Shown piece by piece: positions 12,205 to 23,393 of a stretch of DNA of 64,000 nt. Position 1 is the stretch's first letter. Each line of letters begins with the position of its first letter. Under the pieces are notes generated by a model. That model saw only the letters and a program-made list of their open reading frames with translations. It made no database searches and was not told the origin of the DNA. A program made the translations under genes and the position numbers. The stretch is from Anoplolepis gracilipes (Eukaryota; Arthropoda; Insecta; Hymenoptera; Formicidae), in NCBI RefSeq assembly GCF_047496725.1, contig NC_132982.1, positions 3,689,501 through 3,753,500 of the forward strand, given 5' to 3'.

Positions 12205-12969
12205 AAAAAAATATATATTAAAAAAAAATTGAAATGTAAGTGTAGGATATTTCTCATTATAGCAAAACTAAGTCGATTTTAACATATAACATCTGCAAGC
12301 AACAGGGAAATATTTTATCGTTTTAACAATACACAATTTATATGTATATAAAGTAAAATATTAAATTTGTGTCCACTTTCTTTTCAATTTCATATAGAAT
12401 TGTCACTGTATGCATTTCACTTAAAGTATTTTTCTTTTATTATATATTGTTATTAAATCGTCACCGAATTTTCTGATAGAACAGTGCGCTTTAACTGTAT
12501 GGCACTATAAATCTATGAGGTCGCCTTTTTACAGTAATAATGAAATTCTTATTCATTGATTTTTACATAACCTTTAGTAACAAAGAACACTATTTTGTTT
12601 CTTGGAAAATAGTATTGTATGATGCAAAGATTGATTTTTTACATATTTTTCATTTTTAAAAATCTTCTAAAGATTATATTCCTTTAAACGCTGGCATTAA
12701 TATGGCATAATAATCAATAAAGAGTATTACAGAAAATCTGTGATAAATCTTGTATAATAAAAATACTTTAATTACCAATATAGAACAAAATAGATACTAC
12801 ATAGAAATAAAATTTATCGCATGAAACAAAAGTTTATAATATTTTTCTCTTTATATAATTCAATTTTATTTCATTTATTTTAAGCGGCATTAACTTCTTT
12901 TTAAGTAGGAGATTCTTTTTAATAATTATTCTTTTAAGAAATAATTATAAAACACAGAGAAAAGGATAA

Positions 12970-13098
12970 AAATAATTATTTAATAATAATTATTTAATAA
13001 TTATTTAATAATAATTATTTAATAATAATTATTTAATAATAATTATTTAATAATAATTATTTAATAATAATTATTTAATAATAATTATTATTTAATAA
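12970..13098. repeat. 14-bp minisatellite
   Basis: Head-to-tail copies of aataataattattt occur with period 14. They are perfect over 13021-13080 and degenerate at both ends. The unit is almost self-complementary. Confidence 0.85.
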
Positions 13099-13532
13099 TT
13101 ACTTCTTTCTTATTACATTATGGAGTTATTTTTCAATTTTTTCTGCCTAAAAAAGTTTGATGAAAGAAACTTACATAAAATATACATAAAAATAGTAATT
13201 ACCAGCAAATGCAATGACATTGAAATTTTTCTATATTCTATTAATATGAATATTATAAGAGAAAATAGATAATTTTATATAATAAGAGAAATTAGATATA
13301 ATAATTTTTAATAATAGTTATGAGATAAAAATAATTTATCAAATTAGTGACCTATATATAAATTATAATAATATATGCTCCACCATTTATAGATACTTAG
13401 TTTAAAAAAATACATTTTAGACCCATTATTGAATATAGCCATATTATAAACCCGCCTTATAATTATGTGTATTCTTTAGAAGTTTTTCAATGCAATTTAT
13501 AAACCTATTGAAATTTAGTCAGTCTCATATAA

Positions 13533-15112
13533 TCACGTACTAGTAGAAGGATGATTGTGTATATTGACACTGACTTGTGGAATAAGCGGTGATGCGAGTG
13601 GCTTGGGTGTAGTGGATTCAGGTATTGGTATGGAAACTGCAGGAGGAATAGGAGAGTGTTTTTTAGCTCTGTCTGGTTGCCAAGGTTTTGCATGATCTTT
13701 GTTTAATCTTTCACTCAGTGCTTTCAATGCTATTTGCCTGCAAAATAGACATTGATTGGAAAGATCAAGATATTAGTAATTTACAAAATTATACTTTAAA
13801 AACTGACTTTAAATATTTTAAAAAATTTTGAAAATTGTATTCTTATATTTGCGTCATGTTTTATTTTATAACTACTCACCTGCGTCGTTCACTATCATGT
13901 GGATCAATACCAGGCAGATTAATAACCAAGCCAGGTGGCGTGTTGGACATGTCAAATCTTCTAACTACTTTTCGGCAAAGTCCAATACGTACAAAAAATC
14001 CATGTATAGTATTACTCACTACTGCTATTGGCGGTTGTAAGACATTTGGGAAAAAGCTATAAGAAAAGCTCAAGTAAAAGCTCAAGAAAAGATAAAGTAA
14101 TTGGACTAGTATTTCAAATGTAGTAAAATTATTATTATAAAACTTTTACCTCGCAAATGTAAAATTATCTGCCATGTCTCCACGAGTACCATTATTGTGT
14201 TTTTGATAAAATCTTAGATATATCCAAGATATCAACAATCCACTGAGAAACATAGTGGGATGAGTACCTTCTAGTAATCCAACAAGCCATAATATCAATC
14301 CCACAATCCATACCATTAAAGGTATATTTCTATTCGTGATCTTTCCAATAGGTGTTTTGATTAAGATATGATCTGGCATTATTTGCTTAACTGCTACTGC
14401 GACTCCTATAAAACAAAATTATCATATTAAGAGAAAATCTCTTTAGGAAATGTATATATTTCTTTAATTTTTAGAAAAAGTACAAACATTTTCTAATCAT
14501 AAATAATATTGAGAATATTTAAAAATCAATTTGATCAATGCTCTTGATTAATCAGTAAACTTTAATCTATAATTTCACCTAGTCAGTGATTACACTCAGA
14601 ATAAGAAATTCAAAATTTATGTCAGTAGCAACACTATCAATTACATGAAAAAAAAAGATACCTGCAATGTAACCGGTCAATCCGTGTATGTGTATGTTAA
14701 ATAGCAGGTCCGGATTGTTGGTGCACATGTACAGGAACAGGTAGAAAAGCGCCGAGAGTACAGCAACGCCAAAGTTGACGATGGCGAAGAAAGTCATCAT
14801 CTCGAAAGCGCCCCATAGTGGCTCGATCAGTTTGCCGCAGAGACCTACGGTGACGATGTCCGCGCACACCTCCCAAAAGTGTATCTCCAAGAAGCAGAAG
14901 GTGAAGGCCGTCCAGAACCAGAAGACCGGTGGCAGGAGGTAACCTGGCGTTACGCTCAGGATGCGCACCGCCTCCTCGGAAAAGGACAGACAATAGGAGA
15001 ACAACACCACCACGCAGATGAACTTGACGCTGGTGCTGGTGTTGCCTAACAAGGCTGCAGCCTGTTGCCTCAAGTAAGGGATATTCCTACCCAGGCCCTT
15101 TATCGCCGCCAT
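13533..15112 (-). CDS. TMEM115: Transmembrane protein 115 homolog, complete, 4 exons
   Basis: Exons in transcript order are 15112-14662, 14405-14150, 14056-13880 and 13737-13533. Phases close to 362 aa; the human protein is 351 aa. TMEM115 is a Golgi multi-pass protein of the rhomboid-like DUF1751 family, linked to Golgi-to-ER retrograde transport. Visible features are MAAIKGLGRNIPYLRQQ, TM1 (FICVVVLFSYCLSF), PGYLLPPVFWFWTAFTFCFL, EPLWGAFEMMTFFAIVNFGV, HGLTGYIAG, the TM pair in VWIVGLILWLVGLLEGTHPT, then SGLLISWIYLRFYQKHNNGT, and a cytosolic tail with GIDPHDSERRRQIALKALSE. The proline-rich tail (IPPAVSIPIPESTTPKP) ends in STST. The first ATG of the frame was chosen; the only upstream in-frame codons are non-ATG. 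Divergent from the LIM gene. Confidence 0.94.
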
Positions 15113-15300
15113 CGCCGCGAGCAAACCTAACCTCTCTTTCTTCGCGCGCCCCGAACGGTGACAAGTGTTACCGTCTGACAGGTCGCGTTCAAAAATGCAA
15201 CTCGTCGGAGCGGAGTGTCCGATTGACCAATCAGGACAAACGCCTTCTCATTTCTGATTGGTCAAGCAAACGCAAGTCACGTGTAGAGTAGATTTTCGAA
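15113..15300. promoter_or_regulatory. TMEM115 promoter with CCAAT inverted repeat
   Basis: TTGACCAATCAG (15223-15234) and its perfect complement CTGATTGGTCAA (15254-15265) form a 12-bp inverted repeat about 110-150 bp upstream of the TMEM115 ATG. Each arm contains a CCAAT box in the NF-Y-like context. A TGACGTCG CRE-like word lies near 15311. No TATA box was seen. Confidence 0.6.
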
Positions 15301-17103
15301 CGCAACCATATGACGTCGATTGGAAACGCTCGATACGTAATATCAATCATCGATTTCTATTGGTTGTTATTCGGAATCAAACGCTTCAACTAAAAATTCA
15401 AATACGCGGGCATTGCGTGTCATCATTCGTCATTCCTATTTTGTTTGCACCTTCGCAGGACCGTTGACGTTAAACTGCGGAAAATTGGTGATCTTTGTGG
15501 AATCGCGCGAGATGTCAAGTAAATGCAGATGCTATTTTGTAAGTATTCTTACAAAGTTGTATCACCTTGATCGATAAGATCATTCGAAATCATTTTAGAT
15601 ATAAAATCTCGAATGTAAAGCGTGACAGTTTGCGCTCAAGTAACTTAACCCTTAGTTTTTGTGGATAAAAGTTGTTATACAAAAATACATTACTCACGAT
15701 GCAGATACTTATCACGGTTGAAATATCAATAATCCATTTTCTTGATTTTTATATTTAATAATAGAAAATTATATGGTTCCTTATTTCCTTCTCATGCACC
15801 CGAGTTTTATGTATGATTTTTGAATAATTTCGCGTAATAATAGAAAAATTCTCATAAATTTCACATACACATATGAGATATAATTACAATTTTGTGATGT
15901 TTTCTATCTATAATTTTTATACCTACAATCTCAATTTTATAACATTTACATCTATAATTTTCACAGATATGTAATTTTTTCAAAATTCTTTATCGTATAC
16001 CAATATAGAAATGTGTAATAATTATTTATCATATATTAATAGAAATTTGTAATAATTTATTTATTATTCTTTTTGAGAATATTACTATTTATAGGTAAAT
16101 GTACTGTCTAGTTAGTAGTGTGATGTCTCGTCGTGACGGGGCGCCACGCTAGTTATTTTGCTAAAATTGTTCAAGTTTCGTTTCCCGCCACATTTACGCG
16201 ACATTAATCGCAGATCGCAAATTCGTCTATTTGAAAGTTACCGTTATTTCTCTCTTTCTACATATACACAAGTGATAGTTTAAATTTGATTCACGAATCA
16301 TTATCAGCTTGCGATATCGGTTGCCGAGAACGATATTTGTGTGTGGAGGAAATTAGTTATTTGTCACAAAAGCAAAAGTAGTGGACTTTGCGCGTCAACG
16401 AACAACAGGTAGAATGCATTACATACTATGCAATAAATATTAATTTCACGATTATTCGTCAAGTTTGTAAAAAATTAGTTGATTAAAGTTGTATTTTATG
16501 AACATTAATCTTTTTTTTCAACCGGTAGCTGAAAAAATTGTTTTTTTTTTAATTTAAAATAGAGTTGATAATTACATCGAAAAAATTAAATTTTACATAT
16601 AATTAAAAAATTAAATTAAATTAAATTCTACATATAATTAAAAAATAAAATTAAATTAATTCTACATTTATAAATGACTTTCCTATTATTTTAATGTAAT
16701 TACTGAGTGTTTTATTGCTGTAAAATAGGAAGAGAGAAAGCTATAAGGGCTGAATTTAGTACAAATTATATAATTTATATATATAAATAAAATTATAGAA
16801 AACAGAAGAGGGAAAATTGAAAGTGTATAAATACAGATAATAGGGCGACAATGTCTATAATGCTACTTCCAGATTATTATTTGATACAATCGAGCGCATT
16901 TAAAAAATGATCGTTCAATTAATTTGTGTAAATAAAGTTAAAATTTATAAAATATAAAGAAAAAAAATTATTTTAATTTTATAATTTTAAACTAAAAAGA
17001 TGTGACGATTATTCAATTTAAATTAAGAAAATCAATTAAAAAATTTTTAAGCTAAGTAATTAATGCTAATTAATCTAAAATAGTGTCCTTTTTTATGACA
17101 TAG
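15301..17103. other. Intergenic and presumed 5'UTR/intron of the LIM gene
   Basis: No coding sequence was seen. A plausible non-coding first exon ends at 16408 (CAACAG followed by GTAGAA). The matching acceptor would be ACATAG at 17098-17103. The rest is AT-rich. Confidence 0.4.
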
Positions 17104-17351
17104 GCTATACAATTTTCAATCATCTACGGGGCAAGAGCTTTGTCGGTGTTGAACTCTACCGCCTGCGGAATTGTACACAGTTTTCGAGAATAATAACGGA
17201 ACTTATCTGTTATTTTCGGAGCAAGAAAATCGATTGAAGGTGCATGAGGAAAATTTGGAACAATCTTATCAATTAAAAGATTCCTACGAGAACAACAGCG
17301 ACGAGATCAATTGCAGAATGTCACACCACTAATTTGGATTTCAACAAAGGA
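17104..17351 (+). other. Presumed 5'UTR exon part of the LIM gene
   Basis: This stretch runs from the ACATAG acceptor to the proposed ATG at 17352. An in-frame TAA lies upstream within it, and two short upstream ORFs begin at about 17248 and 17308. It is supported only by splice-site logic. Confidence 0.4.
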
Positions 17352-20332
17352 ATGAGCAGTCCTCGAAATCAATTGAGGTAAATAAAGAAATAATAATATG
17401 AAAAATATTTTTTGCATATTTAATTACTATTTACATATTTATGTACCAAGACTGAATAAGATTTAACGAAAATATTCGTAATTATTGAAAACTCAGATTG
17501 CAAATTGTGGGACATCCTGTAAAAAAAATATATATGATAGAAGATAATTTTTTTTAACAACTTACATTTGAATAATTTTGTTCGATACGATTACAAAGAA
17601 AGAAAAAATATAATTACATAAGTATCTTTGTTATCAGATTTTTTTATATGTATGTACGTTCCTTTAAGATACTGCTGTGTTTATGTCGCGTTATAAATAT
17701 TTATAATACCTAACCTATGAATCGATCGCTTCCGATTATTACTCTGTGCGTAGTATCTATGTACGTAACTGCTTGCATCATAATCGTGATGGACGGCTAA
17801 ATGAGATAGAATTGAGGATTATGAGTACAGATATTTCTAATACTACGGATGAGAATCGGACAAAAGTGATTGTATCCACTTGCGAGTCTTCTTCCTCCTA
17901 TCACGAGTCTAGGACGGTCATCCCCGCTGACATCCCCGATATCGCGCCGTCGTCGAGTCGGAAGTGCTCGTGTCCGTCGCGGCCGTTAACGGTGATTCGG
18001 TGCCCGCCTTTTCGCAGACGGGTGTCCTTCAGCGACACCACCGCCTTTATTGGGACTGCCGCTGATCATCAATATCAACGTGCTACAACCATGCAAGATG
18101 ACGATCCAACGAGCTCGTGTCACGATGATAATGGCAGAGAATCTGAGAGTAACTCGAAAAAACGAGGGAATTTCGACTATGACATTTGGCAGGCGGACGA
18201 CTCATCGACTGGCAGAAGCGACGACGGATACTCGGAGAATATGCCGAGGATCAACAATTGCACGGAAAGTCGTTGCGTATCGGGTTACACTTTCGACAAC
18301 GATAAGGGTCAGCGTTCGCATTCGGAAGATATCGACGAGCAAACGATTGAGAATGATGGACGTAGGGGAGAAAAATGGAGTGGCGATAGTGACGTCTGTT
18401 CGACGGCTCGCGTGACTGAAAATAAAAAACAAGAAATAAGAAAAGTCGACAAAGATGATATCGTATTGAAAGAGGATCTATTAAACGTGTACAAAGATGT
18501 AGATTCGATTGTTGATGATGAGCATCGTATGCGAGGAGGTTGCAGTGGATGTTGCTGCGGAGCACGTGAGAAGTGGGTAAAATATCATTCTTGCGCTCTA
18601 AATAGACAGAATTTCGGACAATGCTTCATTATTTTTCATCTTTTTTGCAATCTTTTCTCACGGAAATAATATCACCTATCAAAGAAGATTATAATAGAAA
18701 GTTTGAAAAAATTACATCATAAACTTGCTTTGAAAATATTCAAACAAAATAAATATACAAACGCTACTATAAATCCTTTAAGCATGCAAATTAGTTATTA
18801 TGCAATTTATTAATACGATATTTACATAATGTCTCGACGCGATATTAGCATCCGGAGAAGCTATGGTTGTTGTTGCGGAGGATTCGTACCGGAGCCAAAT
18901 GAATCATGTGCGTCTAATGCGAACGCTAAGGTGCCGTCGCGTTGTTGCTGTCATTGTTTTCGAGTCTGCAAGAAAGCTGCCAAATGCGAAACATCTCTAT
19001 GCACGACAGACATCCAAAGTTGCGGCGGTAGATGTTGTGGTAGCGGGTGTAGTTGCGAGAAACCCAGTCAGATCTGCATACCGTCGCCGAGAATCTGCAG
19101 TTTACCAGCTCATTCTTCGCGTGGAAGATCACCCTGCGCACCGCGTTGTCCTTCACAGTCACCGTGTCCTAGTAGAGGCTGTTGCAGTAGAGTCTTCGAA
19201 TGTGCAAGGTGTAAACCTCGCTTCTATAGCAATTTTCACAGGGTGTCCCATGATGTGCCTTCAAGTTTTTGTTTAACCAACTTGTAAAGAGGATTCTTAA
19301 GACATTGATGTTCTTATTTTTCAATTAGAATTATAATTTCTTGAATATATGTGTAATAATAAAGAAAAAAATAAATCAAGAAAGTATCGAGAACATTCTC
19401 ATTAAATCTATTTACATCGATACTCCGGAGCCTTCATATTTGATATCATACCTCGAGTATGCATAAGAGTAATTTCGATCTATGTGTACGCAGGTCGAAC
19501 AGCCCGAGATGTCGGTCCATCATTGATAATGGATGCTGTATCAGCGATGGAGCAAAGTGCGGTACCGATGGAGCCTGCTGCCGGCTGAGATTGCAATGCG
19601 AATGCCTCGGTGGTGGCCTCGACTGTCGGCGATGCGGAAGGAAAGTCTACCAGGCTGAGATGCAGGTAAGTACAATATTATCAAGAATATATTGAAATCT
19701 GGATCGCATAACCAAGCTCGATAAAAAATATTATATCTGAAAAGAAAATTTGAATAATATCCATCTAACGACAAAAGTAAGAAATATAGAAATATATTTT
19801 TACGCTGAGGGATATAATAAATAAAAATAAATTAAAAATTTAAGTAAAATGAAAGTTATACAAAGTGAAAAGTAGAAACAGTTTTTGAAAGGATTATTAG
19901 AAATTGTTAGGTGTAAAATTTATTATATTACTTTCCAAGATTGTTTCCGGAGTACCGTACCATAGTATTTGCTTCAGTTGTTTCTGTTGCCGAAAGCCAT
20001 TGGAATCGCTAACTTATCAGGAGAACTGCGGCGAGATTTATTGCAAACGTTAGTATTATTAAATTATGAAAGACAGACATTTTTCGAAATTTTTTACGAG
20101 TTAAATCTTTTTTCGAGCTTTTATTAATATTTAAAATGTTATTGAAATATCTGTCTTTCCTCACTTGTAATATCCTTTAATTGGATAGTATGAGATCTAA
20201 GTTCGATCAGTTAATATTGCCGATGTTAACTGAGTTTCTTCAATAAATTGCACAGAATGTTACGTTCGTAATTTCGGACCGCAAGGATATGGTTATGGCG
20301 TGGGAGCCGGCGTATTGCAGACTCCTTTGTGA
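17352..20332 (+). CDS. Cysteine-rich protein with one C-terminal CRP-type LIM domain (6 coding exons)
   Basis: The model is 17352-17377, 17754-18572, 18849-19208, 19494-19665, 19940-20048 and 20256-20332, giving 520 aa; phases close. Exon 1 codes for MSSPRNQL. Residues 9-281 are hydrophilic and acidic/serine-rich, and end in GGCSGCCCGARE. Residues 282-430 are strongly cysteine-rich (CCCHCFRVCKK, CGGRCCGSGCSCEK). The LIM domain is exact: C446-x2-C449-x17-H467-x2-C470-x2-C473-x2-C476-x17-C494-x2-C497. It is followed by the CRP-style tail RNFGPQGYGYGVGAG. CRP/muscle LIM proteins bind actinin, zyxin or transcription factors. They normally begin almost directly with LIM, so the 445-residue extension is unusual. 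The exon 2/3 junction is uncertain: GTGGGT donor with GATATTAG acceptor is preferred; GTGAGA at 18565 with GCGGAG at 18880 also keeps frame. An internal ATG at 18829 could start a shorter form. Confidence 0.65.
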
Positions 20333-20543
20333 ACTCGTCGACTACATAATATCGGTTGCACATTTCACATGCGAAAGTACTCAAGTATAGTTATAAAAAA
20401 TTTTTTCACGTGCGCTTCTCTATTTTTCTTTACGACAGTCATATAATGTCATATGAGAGCTTAGTGCGTATTAGACGTTTTTGTAGTGTCATAACTTTTT
20501 TTTGTACGTTTCGTCTATACATTTTTGGTGGGCATTTTTATCG

Positions 20544-20549
20544 AATAAA
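20544..20549 (+). terminator. LIM gene polyadenylation signal
   Basis: An AATAAA lies 212 bp after the LIM stop codon. It is followed by a TTGT/TGTTTA-rich downstream stretch. Confidence 0.5.
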
Positions 20550-21178
20550 ATCTTGTATGTGGCAAATATTCGATATTGTTTATGATATTTAATCTAGTTT
20601 ATTCCGTAATAAGGCGTAAAAGGCAAATAAAACGCGAACATGCGAAAGCCGAGTTGCGAATTAAGAGAAAAACGAAGAGTAGAAAAAATTCGCGAAGCAT
20701 GAGGAAGAATAAAATAAAAGCCGCTTTCTACGAGAGAAGAGAGAAAAGTGATATATATTCAGTTTTTATCGAGTCTCTGGTTGCCGGTTAACATTTGCAA
20801 AACTCGTCAAGGACCGATCGCAAAATAAACTGGATAAAATGGAGAAGAGGGTTACGTAGGAATTCAAGGCGAGAAAAGTAGAAACAGGAAAAGATTCGCG
20901 ATGTAGGGGAAAGATTGAACGAATACGGGTGCCCGCTATAATATTTTGGCAGGAAGAGGACGGAAGGAGGGAACGCGCACGCATACATACGCGGAGATAC
21001 GTTCGCGGGTTCGCAAAACAGAGAGGACGAGAGAGAGGACGAGGAAAGAGTGAGTGGTTGGTTTATTGAGTCTCTCTCTTCGGGTGGGATTTGCGCGGAG
21101 GAAGGTGCAGGCGGAGGGGCGTTTATATAGCTTTCAGGCGCAGAAGCTTAATCTAATTTCAAATATAAATCTGTTCTC

Positions 21179-21182
<4 letters not shown>

Positions 21183-21228
<46 letters not shown>
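21183..21228. repeat. (CT)23 microsatellite
   Basis: This is a perfect 46-bp CT run followed by CTTT-rich degenerate sequence to about 21255. Confidence 0.9.
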
Positions 21229-21244
<16 letters not shown>

Positions 21245-23351
21245 CTCTCTTCTTCTTTCTCATACCTTCGTTCTCTTTTTCTCTTTCCTCGCTCTTTTCC
21301 TTCCAGCTACCGTTGTGCCGGCGTCCTTCCTATCCGTGTAACGGCGCGCTTACATTATACCCGTCCAGCTACGAATAATGTTTTTCGCTTTTCCCATTAA
21401 CGTTACGAGACACGACGACTTATGTAGCGTCGCTATTCAACCGGCAAACGCGCCGGCTTTGTCATGGCCACGTTTTCCATATAAGTACAATTATGGGCAC
21501 AATAACACGTTAAATCTGAGAGAAAAGTCGCATAAGGAGTTTGTTGCCCCTCTTTTATGCGGCTTACAAATAAGCGATGCTGAATTTTTGCGGCGAGTGT
21601 TTTCTATAAAATTGATAGAAACTGGTAAATATAAAAGGCATTTAAAAGTTTATGAAACATGACTCAATTCGCGAGCCTGAAATTTTTCATCTTTTTTTGA
21701 AAGATGAGCCACTTATTTCTAGATTTATTTCTAGACTTTATTCCAAACCGATAAAAAATGGTTATAAATTTTATTTTTTCAGATACAATATATCTAAATA
21801 ATATATGCCTCTTTCGCTCTGTCTGTAATTTATTCAATAAGATTTAATATTATATAAAAGATTTGTTCGTCCGAGCGATTTTAATCGAATTCTGCCGGTC
21901 TTGTTTACGTAGAGAGAGAGAGAGAGCCGCGTCGCGAGAGTTTGTCGACGATTACGCGCGACCGCGGAATATTTACACTACAGCTTGGAACAATTCCCAA
22001 TTTTTTTTTACCGCTCGTCGCCCGGACTCTATGCCAATTTACCAATGTAAACCGGCGTATTTAAATTGGCCTCGGGCCGGAGGACTCGGGAATTTAAAAA
22101 CGCTAGCTGCAATTTTTTTTCCGCTACCACGGCGGCGACGGTGGCGGTGGCCGTGGCGGTGGCGAAGCACCGGTGCATCGAAATCGGCAAAATATCTCTT
22201 TCCATTTGACGAGCCGCCGATTCGGCCTGGGTCTTTTGTGCGTTGCGTGGCGCGCTTATTTCGAACCGGTATGAAAATCAATTATTTCGTTAATTCGTGC
22301 GTTACATTGGCTGTCACGGGGCCATCACTGTGAGCGACAGCGGCCCAAGGCGCTATTTTTCAATTCCCGATGTCGCCCTCGCCTTTCGCGAACCCGTATT
22401 TCCGTTTCGCTCTGTCGTCCCCGGCGGCCTTATCCCTATCCCTCTCTCTATTCTTCAATGCTAGGTCCAACATTCCGGAAGTTCGCTAAGACTCAAATTG
22501 CCGTTTAATTTGCCGCAGATATAGACTGATACGAGAAATTTAAAATCGTTCTTATAAAATTGGAAATTATGGGAACTTCAAGATTGAGTTATAATGAATT
22601 CGCATTTTAAAACGAGATAAATCACTCATAGTGATTGTAAATTCAGTAAAATCAAATATGTAGCTCATTAATTTCGCTTATCGGAATATTAATATTATTG
22701 AAATATTACTCGAAAAAATAATCAATAAATGCACTCTGATGAATTAATGTTGATTTTTGGCAACACAATCCTCTATTGATTGCGCCATTCTCTGTATTTT
22801 GAAAAAAAAAAAAAAAAATTAAATGATATTTTCACAATAATTGATTGTGTGCAATATCTGTCAGGATCTTTTATAAATGAGGAAAGAGAATAACTGTTTA
22901 CCAGTTTTACTCCTTTTGCAGAAAAATTACGCGAGAAATTGGGCTTGAAATTATACAAATTAACGAAACAAATATTCTTAAAATGAAAACAATATATGGT
23001 GTTATATATAATGCGTTTATGCTATCCTGCGATAATTAAGTTTTTTTCAAAGTCTTTTTTTACGCAAGAAAAACAGTTTGATATATTTTTTAATGTACAT
23101 AATACGCTTGTTCGTAACATTTGTAAAAGTTCCTTTAATTTGGTTGTTATTCTATATGCAAAAGTTACTTTAATTTATTGCAATGCGTCTGACTGGTCCT
23201 AATTAACGTACAGCGCGAATAAAACACGCTACAGTTGATGCGTGATATGAGTCTCTACATCGTCGTTCCGCGAACGAGTGTATAATTAATTACCAGCATT
23301 TGGACATGCGCGTAACAGCAATGAAATCGCGAGGGCAACGATTTGCAAGAG

Positions 23352-23356
<5 letters not shown>

Positions 23357-23388
<32 letters not shown>
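23357..23388. repeat. (GA)16 microsatellite
   Basis: Perfect GA run of 32 bp. Confidence 0.9.

Positions 23389-23393
<5 letters not shown>

Larger units (their letters stand above)
11010..13532. other. AT-rich convergent 3' region between Hakai and TMEM115
   Basis: No gene was recognised. The short open frames here are low-complexity AT translation. The region holds a 30-T tract and a 14-bp satellite (listed separately). Parts next to each gene are presumably 3'UTR. Confidence 0.6.
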
